DNA of 64,000 nucleotides from Chitinophaga vietnamensis (GCF_902167635.1 NZ_CABHMS010000001.1:744001-808000); one strand, 5' to 3'. Counted from the stretch's first letter, positions 36,993-46,393 are shown. Translations and numbers: made by a program. Notes: a model not told the origin generated them from the letters alone.

Positions 36993-38270
36993 ATGAAACG
37001 ACTGTTCTGTCTTTTGCTATGCCTCCCTTTGATCACTGCTGCACAGCAGCGCCAGAAAGTATTTACGGAAGATATTGATCGCTTCTGGCAGGCTTACGAT
37101 AGCGTACGCACAACGAAAGACTCGCTCAGACAATTATATTTTATTCAGACATTGTATGTAGATAAAGGCACGCCTGGATTGCACGCGTTCATGGCCGCGA
37201 GGGATTATTCAGCGCCGCTGTGGGTATCACTTATCAACCGGCTCCCGAAGTTCTGGGAGTCTATACGGCAGAATACTTTGACGGCAAAATCCCGCTCCGC
37301 AGAGATAGAACAAAGCCTGGCACGGCTCAAAAAGCTATACCCCGAATTGAGAAATGCTGCCATGTATTTCACCATCGGCGGACTTCGTTCAGGCGGTACC
37401 GTTAGAGACAGTATGGTGCTGATAGGCGCCGAAATTGCTACCGGCACTGCCGCGGTGGATGTCTCCGAATTTCCCACGAAATGGCTGGCCAACGTTTTCA
37501 AATCGCAGGAGCTGGATAATATCGTTCCCCTCAATATTCACGAGTACGTACATACGCAGCAGCAGGGCGAACCCGGTAATCTGCTGGCAACGGCCATCCA
37601 CGAGGGCGCCTGTGAGTTCGTCACCGAACTGGTGATGGAGAAACCGTTGCAAGGCATTCATATCAGATACGGTAATGCGCACGAAGCAGAGCTGAAGGCA
37701 CGCTTCAAAGAAGAGATGTTCTCCGACGCCGCCTACCGCTGGATGTACGATGGCAGCGATACCGCCGACCTGGGCTACTTTATGGGATATGCGATCTGCA
37801 AAGCCTATTACCATCGTGCCGCCAGCAAAACGCAGGCCGTGAAAGATATCATCCGGCTGAATTACTCCGACAATAACGCCGTAGAACACTTTTTACAGCA
37901 GTCCGGCTACTATGCCGGAAAGCTCGACAAGGCCGCCTCGATGCGTCATTTCGATGCGCAGGTCCCGCAGGTGATCAGCATCTCCCCACTCGGGAAAGAC
38001 AGCACCATGGCGGCCGGCGTCAGCACTATGCAGATTGTTTTCTCCAAAGAGATGCGCGAGGGCAGTCATTCTTTTTCCCTCAGCAACCGTGGCAAGGAGT
38101 ATTATCCTCCCTTCACTGTAAAAGGCCTGGCCGCTGATAAAAAGACATTCGTTTTGGAGATGAAGCTGGAAGCCGGCAAGGAATATGAGTTCCTGATCAC
38201 CGGCAATTCCTTCCGCTCTGCGGATGGGTACCGCCTGCGGCCTTACCTGGTGAGGTTTAGAACGAAATAA
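36993..38270 (+). CDS. Secreted zinc metallopeptidase (HExxH)
   Basis: 425 residues from the ATG at 36993, chosen for its signal peptide MKRLFCLLLCLPLITAAQQ. Zinc motif HEYVH at residues 183-187 within IVPLNIHEYVHTQQQGEPG, with a second conserved block IHEGACEFVTELV that can supply a further ligand (Glu). The C-terminal 100 residues are a beta-sandwich (FSKEMREGSHSFSLSN) of Ig-like type. The pattern is like the GldB/DUF2268 peptidases. Location is periplasm or outside. It follows the rhomboid gene closely. Confidence 0.85.
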   Translation: MKRLFCLLLCLPLITAAQQRQKVFTEDIDRFWQAYDSVRTTKDSLRQLYFIQTLYVDKGTPGLHAFMAARDYSAPLWVSLINRLPKFWESIRQNTLTAKSRSAEIEQSLARLKKLYPELRNAAMYFTIGGLRSGGTVRDSMVLIGAEIATGTAAVDVSEFPTKWLANVFKSQELDNIVPLNIHEYVHTQQQGEPGNLLATAIHEGACEFVTELVMEKPLQGIHIRYGNAHEAELKARFKEEMFSDAAYRWMYDGSDTADLGYFMGYAICKAYYHRAASKTQAVKDIIRLNYSDNNAVEHFLQQSGYYAGKLDKAASMRHFDAQVPQVISISPLGKDSTMAAGVSTMQIVFSKEMREGSHSFSLSNRGKEYYPPFTVKGLAADKKTFVLEMKLEAGKEYEFLITGNSFRSADGYRLRPYLVRFRTK

Positions 38271-38286
38271 AGATGATGAGTGTTCA

Positions 38287-39489
38287 TCACACCAACAACC
38301 CTTCCGATGCCAGCACGCGGTTAGCAATGTTCCTCGTAAACGGCGGGCAATCAGCTGTGCTGCTGCCTCCGCAGAGTGGCAGGTGTATACAGGATTTGCA
38401 GGAGCATCCCGTGGCATACAGGTGCTGTACAAAGGCATCGGTATAATAGGGATGGAAGAGATGGGCAGATGAATATTGATAAAGATGATACAATTCTTCC
38501 GGATGGAGGCGGGCAGGGGTGTGCAATACTTTCACGGAATCAGGTTGCAGTGCGTTGCGCAGCAGGTGCTGCAGGCTGGCCTGCTGATTGGGCTGATACG
38601 TGAAGGAGGCCGCCGGCAGCCATTCACAGCGGATGTTCTGTACCGCCATAAATTGCATCAGCGCCAGTTCCTCTCCTGCGGTAAGGTCGGTGTAGCAGTA
38701 GAGGGTGGCCTGGGCTTGGGCCGACAGCAGGCGCAAAACGTCTGTCATAGCGGGAGTCCAGTTTTTCCAGCAATTGCCGGCTATGAGTAACGTGATGCAG
38801 GCCTGCAGCTTTTCCGGCGGGGTCGTGTTTAGTTGAAACAACAGTTTTTGCAGCATGCCCGTGGTATTCGCGATACGCTTGGGTTGCCACAGGTCTCCGG
38901 TAACGAAATGCAGGTGGTTGTGAATCGTATGTTCCAGTACAGGCACAGTAAGGGCTTCTTCCGGATGCAGGTATAGCAGCTGGAAGGTGAACACCACATC
39001 ATAGGCGGCAGCCAATGCCGGAAGCTGTGCATCCAGTTGTTGCAGCCATTCAAGGCAGGGGAGGTGTTCCTGTAACACCAGTATCAAACGGATGGTATGT
39101 TTGCTCTCTTTCGCTTGCTGTATGGGAAGCTCCCGACAGATCTTCTCAATTGCTGGCGGCAACATACTGGCAGCATCGGAGAGTATGGGCAACAGCAGGG
39201 TAGTGATGTTGGCCGCATGATCCGCCGCAGTAGCCAGTTTGCGCGCTATAATAGTGTCGTTTTCATATTCTCCGGAAGGTACTGTCATCTCATATCTGCT
39301 CAGCTGCTGCTGCAATGCTTCCGGCAAAAGATGGCATTGGCCGGTATGCAGCAGGTCAAGATTTTCACGGGAAATGCGTACGGTATTGCCGGTACGGGTA
39401 CTAAACAGCAGCATGTCTGCCGCAGGGGCATTTTCAAAAGCCGGTATCGGTATCTCCAGTAAAAACCTGGATACTTTCATTCTCATCAT
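38287..39489 (-). CDS. Degenerate radical-SAM/SPASM-like protein, probable RiPP maturation partner
   Basis: 400 residues. The N-terminus (DMLLFSTRTGNTVRISRENL) matches the start of SPASM peptide maturases. Where the radical-SAM cluster motif CxxxCxxC would stand, the sequence is LLLPILSDAASMLPPAIEK, with no cysteine. Strands of a TIM-like fold seem to follow. The C-terminus keeps a Cys-rich SPASM-type tail, TGCSCKSCIHLPLCGG with a further Cys 6 residues on. Bacteroidota are known to encode such pseudo-radical-SAM or SPASM-only proteins in RiPP loci (GG-Bacteroidales and grasp-with-spasm systems); this assignment is by motif, not by search. Its ATG overlaps the stop of the 68-residue peptide gene (ATGA). 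Confidence 0.65.
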   Translation of the reverse strand: MMRMKVSRFLLEIPIPAFENAPAADMLLFSTRTGNTVRISRENLDLLHTGQCHLLPEALQQQLSRYEMTVPSGEYENDTIIARKLATAADHAANITTLLLPILSDAASMLPPAIEKICRELPIQQAKESKHTIRLILVLQEHLPCLEWLQQLDAQLPALAAAYDVVFTFQLLYLHPEEALTVPVLEHTIHNHLHFVTGDLWQPKRIANTTGMLQKLLFQLNTTPPEKLQACITLLIAGNCWKNWTPAMTDVLRLLSAQAQATLYCYTDLTAGEELALMQFMAVQNIRCEWLPAASFTYQPNQQASLQHLLRNALQPDSVKVLHTPARLHPEELYHLYQYSSAHLFHPYYTDAFVQHLYATGCSCKSCIHLPLCGGSSTADCPPFTRNIANRVLASEGLLV

Positions 39490-39692
39490 AAAAAATACAG
39501 GTTATATGGTGCAGGGGGCTGCTCAGAGCCGGTAGCCTGACCTACCGTTTTCGTCCGGCTGTATTGCCGCCAATTGAAGCCACCACAATAGGTAGCCGGA
39601 GTCTCTTTGTTGTCGGCCAGGTTACCTGTCATTACCTTGCTCTGAGGGGTAACAACAATGGACGATATGAGGGATGATATGGATAGTTTCAT
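39486..39692 (-). CDS. Small peptide, candidate substrate of the adjoining SPASM-like protein
   Basis: 68 residues, MKLSISSLISSIVVTPQSKV at the start, then a Cys-Gly-Gly at residues 36-38 in TPATYCGGFNW. The 30 residues after the GG are rich in Gly, Pro, Gln, Thr and Tyr and have no Cys. A Gly-Gly followed by a short variable tail is the usual layout of a leader plus core. Its stop codon overlaps the start of the pseudo-radical-SAM gene by 4 bp, so the two are translated together. I do not recognise a named family. Confidence 0.6.
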   Translation of the reverse strand: MKLSISSLISSIVVTPQSKVMTGNLADNKETPATYCGGFNWRQYSRTKTVGQATGSEQPPAPYNLYFL

Positions 39693-39952
39693 TGTATTAC
39701 GTTGTAAAAATGCATTTTGACCGCCGCCAGTGAAAACTTTTTAGATGTAATGATGCACTTGATCGATGAAATGCGCACGATCTTCTACATGCTTCTATGG
39801 AGGAGCGCCGGGAATGCGGACCGGGATAGGATGCATAATATTTTATCTTAATGTAGTATCAAGAATAATTTGTTATTCAGAGAATCATTTTTTTACTTAT
39901 TTTCCGAGTGTAAAGCACTAGAGCGTAGTGGAACCACAGATTAAATCGACCA

Positions 39953-41113
39953 ATGCTAACCTTTTTTAGACGCAATGTCAACAACACGTCTCCCGGCGCA
40001 CAACGGCTGGCGGACAGGTTTGCTGTTTTCCTGTCGGAAGAAAGCTATACGCCAGGCGTGAGGGTAGCCACACACGCGCTGATGTGGCTGGCCATGGCCG
40101 TCCTCTATACCTTGATGCTGGCTACCAATTTTTCGGAGAAGACCAGCATCACACTGGTATTTGTAGCAAGGAACATCATCGGCTCGATGGGCTTTTTTTA
40201 TTTCACGTTCTACCTGGTGATACCCAGGCTGCTGCTGCGGGGCTATGTGGTCCCGGCCATCATCTGCCTCTGTATACCGTTTTATTTCTGGTCTATCATC
40301 AATTACCTGTCTTCTGTTTGGTTGCTGGAGCGTTTTAATTTCGACAACAAAGCCCTGCGGCACGACGTAGAGCGGGTAGTGGCCGGCGGATGGGCAGGCG
40401 TGTTCAAGCTCACGCATATATTGCGTATATCCATTGCCGTGATCATGACCGTAGCGCCGGCAATGATCATCAAGCTGGTACTGGATTTCATGCGTACCTC
40501 CACCCGCAGCCTGCGCCTTCAGCGCGATAACCTCAACCTGGAAGTGAGCTTTCTCAAATCGCAGCTCAATCCGCATTTTCTGTTCAATACCCTGAACAAT
40601 ATCTATGCATTGTCTATCAAAAACGATGCATTGGCCCCCGATTTGATTATGTACCTGTCGGAAATGATGCGTTATACTTTATACGATTCCAATACCGAGA
40701 AAGTGGCATTGAGCAAAGAGGCAGAATTTCTGAAGAATTATGTGGAGCTGGAGAGCATCCGTTACGGCAAAAGCGCCGATATTTATTTCAAATGTGACCC
40801 GGAAGGGCTGGAAGCCCACCAGATCGCGCCTTTGCTGATGTTCCCTTTCGTGGAGAATGCTTTCAAATACTCGCACAGCACGGCAGTAGGCCATTGCTGG
40901 ATACATGCCGCCATGCATGTGGAGGAAGGCCGGCTCTTTTTCGAGATCACCAACAGCAAGGGCGAAGTGCCGGAAAAGAAAAAAGGTATCGGTGGCATCG
41001 GCCTGGCCAACACCCGCAAGCGCCTGTCGCTGCTGTATCCTGGCAGACATGAGTTGGAAATGACCAATGGCCCGGACGCGTATAAAGTAAAACTTGTGCT
41101 AACTTTGACCTAA
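39953..41113 (+). CDS. LytS-type sensor histidine kinase
   Basis: 386 residues. Four membrane helices in the first 190 residues (LMWLAMAVLYTLMLAT; FYFTFYLVIPRLLL; AIICLCIPFYFWSIINYL; ISIAVIMTVAPAMIIKLVL). The His-kinase block LKSQLNPHFLFNTLNNIYA is near residues 201-219, with the phosphorylated His in PHF; an ATP-binding domain follows (FVENAFKYS, GGIGLANTRKRL). Typical partner of LytTR regulators. The regulator gene starts 9 bp later. Lacks a periplasmic sensor domain of any size, so the signal is probably in or near the membrane. Confidence 0.93.
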   Translation: MLTFFRRNVNNTSPGAQRLADRFAVFLSEESYTPGVRVATHALMWLAMAVLYTLMLATNFSEKTSITLVFVARNIIGSMGFFYFTFYLVIPRLLLRGYVVPAIICLCIPFYFWSIINYLSSVWLLERFNFDNKALRHDVERVVAGGWAGVFKLTHILRISIAVIMTVAPAMIIKLVLDFMRTSTRSLRLQRDNLNLEVSFLKSQLNPHFLFNTLNNIYALSIKNDALAPDLIMYLSEMMRYTLYDSNTEKVALSKEAEFLKNYVELESIRYGKSADIYFKCDPEGLEAHQIAPLLMFPFVENAFKYSHSTAVGHCWIHAAMHVEEGRLFFEITNSKGEVPEKKKGIGGIGLANTRKRLSLLYPGRHELEMTNGPDAYKVKLVLTLT

Positions 41114-41122
41114 CCGTTTTTT

Positions 41123-41872
41123 ATGGACCAGAATATTACCTGTTTAGTGGTGGATGACGAGCCGTACGCAAGGGACCTGATGGAGACCTATATCTCCCGT
41201 ATCCCTTACCTGCAGCCCGTTGCTTTTTGTGAAAAGGCTTTTGACGCGATCGATGTATTGCAGCAACAGCCGGTAGACCTGCTTTTCTCCGATATCCAGA
41301 TGCCTAATATCAATGGCATTGAAATGATCCGTTCACTGAGCAACCCGCCCTTTGTGATCTTTGCCACCGCTTCGCCAGATTATGCCATCGACGGTTTTGA
41401 ACTGGATGCAGTGGATTACCTGGTGAAGCCTATCTCTTTCGAACGTTTCCTGAAAGCGGTGAACAAGGCCAAGAACCACATCCAGCAGAAGAAGCCACAA
41501 CCCGCCGTGGTGGCTCCCAAACCGGTACAGCCCGCCCCCAATCACCTGTTCGTAAAAGATGGTTATAAACTCTCGAAGATACTTTTTGAAGATATTTACT
41601 ATATAGAAGGAATGAAAGATTACATTAAACTGGTATGCAAACAGAAGAATGTGATCACCTATATGCGTATGAAGGCGATTGAAGATGCCTTGCCGGAAGA
41701 CCAGTTCATCCGCATACACAAATCCTATATTGTACGTGTACAGGCCATCAAATCCATTATCGGTAACATGGCTGAGCTGGTTAATAATGAATCGGTAGTG
41801 ATCTCCAAATCGTGTCGGGCAGATCTGAATAAACGTTTGGGTATCACAGGCTTTCAGGATACGGAAGAATAA
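41123..41872 (+). CDS. LytTR-family response regulator
   Basis: 249 residues. Receiver domain 1-120 with the phospho-acceptor Asp in LLFSDIQMP, acidic pair VVDDEP and Lys in VDYLVKPISF. A Pro-rich linker (QKKPQPAVVAPKPVQPAP) leads to a LytTR DNA-binding domain at about 145-245 (LFVKDGYKLSKILFEDIYYI, then FIRIHKSYIV). Forms a pair with the kinase gene just upstream; both are followed by the RiPP genes, so it may control them. Confidence 0.95.
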   Translation: MDQNITCLVVDDEPYARDLMETYISRIPYLQPVAFCEKAFDAIDVLQQQPVDLLFSDIQMPNINGIEMIRSLSNPPFVIFATASPDYAIDGFELDAVDYLVKPISFERFLKAVNKAKNHIQQKKPQPAVVAPKPVQPAPNHLFVKDGYKLSKILFEDIYYIEGMKDYIKLVCKQKNVITYMRMKAIEDALPEDQFIRIHKSYIVRVQAIKSIIGNMAELVNNESVVISKSCRADLNKRLGITGFQDTEE

Positions 41873-42031
41873 TATATATAGAAGAGGCACTGTATTTGTT
41901 TGTTAGCCCTGGCCGGCGTCCGCCCGTTGGTCGAATAAAACCTGCATTATGTCTAATAAAATATGCTGGCCCGCCGGATATGCCGATATTGGGGCTAGAG
42001 AAGAATAACGGAGCCAATTTAAATGTATCAT

Positions 42032-42235
42032 ATGAAAAAATCAACTGCACTCACAAACGCTTCGTCCAAACTTATGCTGGACAAGGAAATCATCTCGAAG
42101 GCAGATGTGATTGCCATCAAGAACCTGAATGCAATGAAAAAAAACAGGGAAGGAGACCATCCTTGGACACTAATCCCAACTACGCCTACAACTGCCGGTG
42201 ACGGCGGCATGAACACATTACTTTCTACCATCTGA
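42032..42235 (+). CDS. Candidate cysteine-free Thr-rich RiPP precursor of the LanB locus
   Basis: 67 residues from the ATG at 42032 (MKKSTALTNASSKLMLDKEI). The KLMLDKEII segment fits the leader box of class I lanthipeptides of Bacteroidota. The C-terminal 27 residues, from Gly41, read GDHPWTLIPTTPTTAGDGG and then MNTLLSTI: seven Thr, one Ser and no Cys. It lies between the LytTR gene and the receiver-only gene, upstream of LanB on the same strand. A Gly-Gly at 58-59 is a second possible cleavage point. With no Cys, thioether rings cannot form on this peptide. Confidence 0.7.
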   Translation: MKKSTALTNASSKLMLDKEIISKADVIAIKNLNAMKKNREGDHPWTLIPTTPTTAGDGGMNTLLSTI

Positions 42236-42292
42236 TTTGTTATTCCATCACCCACCCTTCTCATCCACCAGCTGTTTACCTGCGAAAAGATC

Positions 42293-42649
42293 ATGCAATA
42301 CAGGTGCGCCATAATAGATGATGAGCCGCTGGCGCTAGATATACTAGAGAGCTATATTCAGCGTACAAGCCACCTGGAATTGATTGCAAAAACCAATCAA
42401 TTCGATACAATCGTGCGGTTGGTGAATGAGAAGCGGGTAGATCTTGTATTAATAGACCTGAACATGCGCGGCATCCGGCTGGACAGCCTGCGGCACTTAT
42501 TGGGAAAAGAGTGCCGGTTTATCCTGGTAACAGCGTATCCGCGCGATGTTGTGGAAGATATGGGAGGTTATAACGGTCACGGCTATATTGCCAAGCCGGC
42601 CAGTTATAAACGATTCATCAGGGAAATTGAACGTTTGACGACCAATTGA
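42293..42649 (+). CDS. Receiver-only response regulator protein
   Basis: 118 residues that make up one CheY-like receiver domain: acidic pair at Asp9/Asp10 (AIIDDEP), phospho-acceptor Asp55 in LVLIDLNMRG, Thr/Ser switch in ILVTAYP and Lys in YIAKPASYK. It has no output domain, unlike the LytTR protein upstream. Such single-domain proteins work as phosphate sinks or as binding switches. It sits between the precursor and the LanB gene, so it may couple the two-component signal to peptide maturation; this is an inference. Confidence 0.85.
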   Translation: MQYRCAIIDDEPLALDILESYIQRTSHLELIAKTNQFDTIVRLVNEKRVDLVLIDLNMRGIRLDSLRHLLGKECRFILVTAYPRDVVEDMGGYNGHGYIAKPASYKRFIREIERLTTN

Positions 42650-42925
42650 GGGTTATTTCGTCGTGAATACCTGTTGTTTTGTCGAAAATAATTTAGCTCC
42701 TCCGTTTTTTACAAAAACTTGCACCAGGAACGAAACTGGTCCCTGTAGATCATCCATCTTGACATATATGAGCCAGGTCCGGCTGGATGGCAGGGTAGTG
42801 CGGGGTATAACGTTCTAGCATTGGTCTGTAAAAAACGTCCGGTATCCCCGGAGCCCCCTGTGCTACACCTGCCATCAACCGGGCGGGCAGTAAGGAGCCA
42901 CATTAGATAAAAATATTGCTTGGCT

Positions 42926-45900
42926 ATGCCTGAACTAGTGTCACCAGGTTTTTACCTGCTTCGTCTGCCTTTGCTTCCGTTAGAACGGGCCACAGCCCCC
43001 GGAAGAACCGCGCACACGTTTGCAGCAGACATAGCAGCTTCCTATGAAAGCCCTATTTTACAAGAAGCCGTCTACCTGGCCAGCCCCGCCCTGTACGACG
43101 AAATGATGAAGTGGCTGGGCAGCGCCGACCGCGCCGACGCCCGCCACCAGAAACTGGTACTGGCATTGTATCGTTACCTGCTCAGAATGAGCACACGCGC
43201 TACGCCCTATGGCCTCTTCGCCGGTTGTGCCCCCGGCGAAATTACACAGGCCCCGTCCCGGCTGGAGGTCAACACTACCCGTACCATGCACCGGGTAACA
43301 CGGCTGGACATGAATTACCTTTCGGAGATCGCTGCCGCATTGGTACGCATCCCCGAAGTACGTTCGCAGATCAGGTTCTTTCCCAACAACAGCCTGTATC
43401 TCAACGGAGAATCTTACCGCTATTTCGAATATCAGCAGCCGGACAACAAACGGCGATATTTCCTGAGCGGATTTACCTGCACGCCCTACATCGCAGCAGT
43501 GATGGTAGCCGCTACCAACGGCGCCTACCTGTCGCAACTCGTAGAAGTGCTCCGGCAACAGGATATTGCCGAAGAGGAAGCAGCCAACTTCTTGCAGGTG
43601 CTGATAGACAACCAGATATTAACAGCTGAAACCGATCCTGCTGTTACCGGCGGCGATTATCTTTCCAGGATGATCCTGCTGCTACAGCGGTGTTCTCAGC
43701 CACCCGCCGTTATTAAGCCCTTATTGGCCATACAGCAGCTGCTGGAGCAACAGCAGCATGGTGTAAGCCGATACCAGGCGATCAGGGAAATGTTGCAAGT
43801 TCATTTCCCTGATATTAACGGCAAAGACTTCATCCAGTCCGACCTCTTCTTTACCCCACAGGCCAATCAGCTCAATAGCGCTACCATACAGCGTTTGGCA
43901 GATCAGCTTGAAAAACTTTCCATCCTCGCACAACCCGCCCCCGGCGCCGACCTGGACACGTTCAAACAACAGTTCGTCCAGAAATATGATCAGCGTGAAG
44001 TGCCGCTCATGCAGGCGCTCGACAGTGAGTCCGGTGTGGGATACGGCATTGTGAGTGGCGACAACTCCAGCTACACACCATTGATTGATGACCTGGTGAT
44101 ACCCGGAATGCCTGGCGCAGCCAGCATTCCATGGGATCACTATCACCGGCTGGTATTACAGAAATTCCTCGCCGCGCAACGCCAGGACGATACCGAGATC
44201 GTGATCACCCCCGAAGAACTGGATAGCCTCGCCGCCAAACGGGAACGGCCATCCATGCCGCCTGCTTTTTTCCTGCTCGGCTCTCTCGTAGCTACATCGT
44301 CCGCCGCTATGGATGCCGGCGATTTTTCCTTTGTGCTGAAATCATTTGCAGGCCCGAGGGCCTTGTCGCTCCTCGGCCGCTTCGCCGCCAGCAACGCCGC
44401 GCTGGCGCAGCAGCTGCAAACATATGCGCTACAGGAACAGGCGCAAACCCCGGACCGCATCATCGCCGAAATTGTTCATCTGCCCGAAGGGCGTACCGGT
44501 AATGTACTACTACGTCCACGGCTATACGATTATGAGATACCTTTCCTCGCTAATGCCAGTGTAGATCCCGAGCATCAGCTACCGCTGAGCGACCTCTATG
44601 TGAGCGTGCGCGATCAGCGCGTGATACTGCGTTCGCGCCGCCTCGGCAAAGAAATTATTCCCCGGCTTACCAGCGCCCATAACTATGCGCAGGGCCTGCC
44701 GGCTTATAAGTTCCTCTGCGACCTGCAACAGCAGCAGGAAGCGCGCAGCCTGAGCTGGGACTGGAGCTTCCTCAGCGAGCAGCCTTTCCTGCCTGCCGTA
44801 CGCTACGGAAACATTGTGCTGAGCCGCGCCCGGTGGCTGCTCGATCAGAAAGAATACCAGGCCTTGCTGGATCAGCTCACGCCGGAAGCAGCCTTGCTGG
44901 CCCTGTGGGAGAAGTATAACGTGCCCGGCTATACGTTGTTGTCGGAAGGCGATAATGAATTGCCGATCGAGATCAGCAATCCTTATGCACAATTGCTGGT
45001 ATTGGAAAAATTGAAGAAAGGAAGCGTGTTGTTGTTTGCCAATCCTTTCCAGGCAGATGCCAAACTGGTATCCGGTGATGAGGGCGCCTACGCCAACGAA
45101 GTGATCATTCCATTCGTCAACAAGGCATATGTATATAAGGCGGCCGTACCGGCCACTCCGCCGGCAGAGGCCTTGCAGCGTGTATTTGCGCCTGGTAGTG
45201 AATGGCTCTATGCCAGGATCTATTGCGGCCCGAAATGGATGGACAAACTCCTCACACGCGAGCTGCAACCACTGCTGGCCCGTTTGCAACAATCGGGATT
45301 GGTCAAACAATGGTTCTTTGTACGCTTCCAGGATCCTGACCATCATCTGCGCATCCGCATGATGCCATCCTCGCAGGCCGCTACCGGTGTGATCATACAT
45401 CGCCTGCAGGAACATTTTCATGCCTACATCGAAAATGATGTAGTGAAGAAACTGCAATACGATACTTACATCCGCGAAACAGAACGTTATGGCGAACATA
45501 CCATGGAACTGAGCGAGCAATTCTTTTGTTACGACAGCGAGGCCGTGATACAGTTGCTCGGGTTGATTCCGGGCAGCGAAACCAGCGACCGCTGGCTGTT
45601 TGCGCTGAGAGGAGCCGATGACCTGCTCACTGCTTTCGGTTTGCAGGAAGAAGAGAAACTGGCGCTTTGCCGCACACTCCATACCCGCTTTTTTAAAGAG
45701 TTCAATGGCGATGATGCTTTGTTGTTACAATTGAATCATAAATACCGTCATCATACAAGGCTGATCTTTGCGATGCTCCAACACAAGCCGGAGATGATGT
45801 TTCCTTCGCCGCAGGCAAGCGCTGTATTTGAACAACGCATACTAAAGTTAACGGATATACGAAAACAGCTGGAAACTATGATGGACAAGGGTATTATCCA

Positions 45901-46063
45901 TCGCAGCGCGCACCTGGATCTGCTGCCGCACTACCTGCACATGTTCATGAACCGCCTGTTCATCGCCAATGCGCGCTTGCACGAACTGGTGATCTATCAT
46001 TATCTCATCAGATATTATACATCACGCGTAGCGATGAAACATCAGAACTTAAAATCCAATTAA
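42926..46063 (+). CDS. Full-length LanB-type lanthipeptide dehydratase
   Basis: 1045 residues from the ATG at 42926 (an upstream TTG at 42920 is not needed). N-terminal glutamylation domain with the family block RATPYGLFAGCAPGEI at 90-105; central domain; C-terminal thiopeptide-type elimination domain (SpaB_C) from about residue 755 (EWLYARIYCGPKWMDKL, QWFFVRFQDPDHHLRIR). LanB enzymes use glutamyl-tRNA(Glu) to dehydrate Ser and Thr of a precursor peptide. Both halves are in one chain. No LanC cyclase or exporter follows; the next gene is an unrelated peptidase. The promoter is not obvious in the 276-bp upstream gap. Confidence 0.9.
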   Translation: MPELVSPGFYLLRLPLLPLERATAPGRTAHTFAADIAASYESPILQEAVYLASPALYDEMMKWLGSADRADARHQKLVLALYRYLLRMSTRATPYGLFAGCAPGEITQAPSRLEVNTTRTMHRVTRLDMNYLSEIAAALVRIPEVRSQIRFFPNNSLYLNGESYRYFEYQQPDNKRRYFLSGFTCTPYIAAVMVAATNGAYLSQLVEVLRQQDIAEEEAANFLQVLIDNQILTAETDPAVTGGDYLSRMILLLQRCSQPPAVIKPLLAIQQLLEQQQHGVSRYQAIREMLQVHFPDINGKDFIQSDLFFTPQANQLNSATIQRLADQLEKLSILAQPAPGADLDTFKQQFVQKYDQREVPLMQALDSESGVGYGIVSGDNSSYTPLIDDLVIPGMPGAASIPWDHYHRLVLQKFLAAQRQDDTEIVITPEELDSLAAKRERPSMPPAFFLLGSLVATSSAAMDAGDFSFVLKSFAGPRALSLLGRFAASNAALAQQLQTYALQEQAQTPDRIIAEIVHLPEGRTGNVLLRPRLYDYEIPFLANASVDPEHQLPLSDLYVSVRDQRVILRSRRLGKEIIPRLTSAHNYAQGLPAYKFLCDLQQQQEARSLSWDWSFLSEQPFLPAVRYGNIVLSRARWLLDQKEYQALLDQLTPEAALLALWEKYNVPGYTLLSEGDNELPIEISNPYAQLLVLEKLKKGSVLLFANPFQADAKLVSGDEGAYANEVIIPFVNKAYVYKAAVPATPPAEALQRVFAPGSEWLYARIYCGPKWMDKLLTRELQPLLARLQQSGLVKQWFFVRFQDPDHHLRIRMMPSSQAATGVIIHRLQEHFHAYIENDVVKKLQYDTYIRETERYGEHTMELSEQFFCYDSEAVIQLLGLIPGSETSDRWLFALRGADDLLTAFGLQEEEKLALCRTLHTRFFKEFNGDDALLLQLNHKYRHHTRLIFAMLQHKPEMMFPSPQASAVFEQRILKLTDIRKQLETMMDKGIIHRSAHLDLLPHYLHMFMNRLFIANARLHELVIYHYLIRYYTSRVAMKHQNLKSN

Positions 46064-46393
46064 AATGAGGATGCCTTTCTAATAGCTGCGTGAAAAAAAC
46101 GTAATATTGATATACTGTTAGTTTTAGCAAATAGTTACAACAACGATCTGAGAGCACAGACCATTATCTTTTAAACTATTAACCCTTTGAGCAAAACCTG
46201 AAATCGCTGAGAGCCTGAAATCCACCATCGGGAAAATTTACGGTTAATTATGCAGGCGCACGGAGGCCAGTATGATCATTGCTTTTAAGGCGTTCCTTTT
46301 ACTACAGGCATAACGCAAGGCTATGAATATAGCTGATGTATATCTTTTTTTCATGCAGATACGATAGTATTCAACAACCCAAAATCTCAGTCA
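46064..46393. other. Intergenic region, 330 bp
   Basis: No ORF with a reasonable start, no RNA gene and no clear TAnnTTTG box. It separates LanB from the peptidase gene and makes a shared operon unlikely. Confidence 0.6.

Noticed and set aside
41896-42201. 101-codon plus-strand frame over the RiPP precursor
   Set aside because: It lies in another phase over the precursor gene, has no recognisable domain, and the leader-like 42032 frame is the better call.
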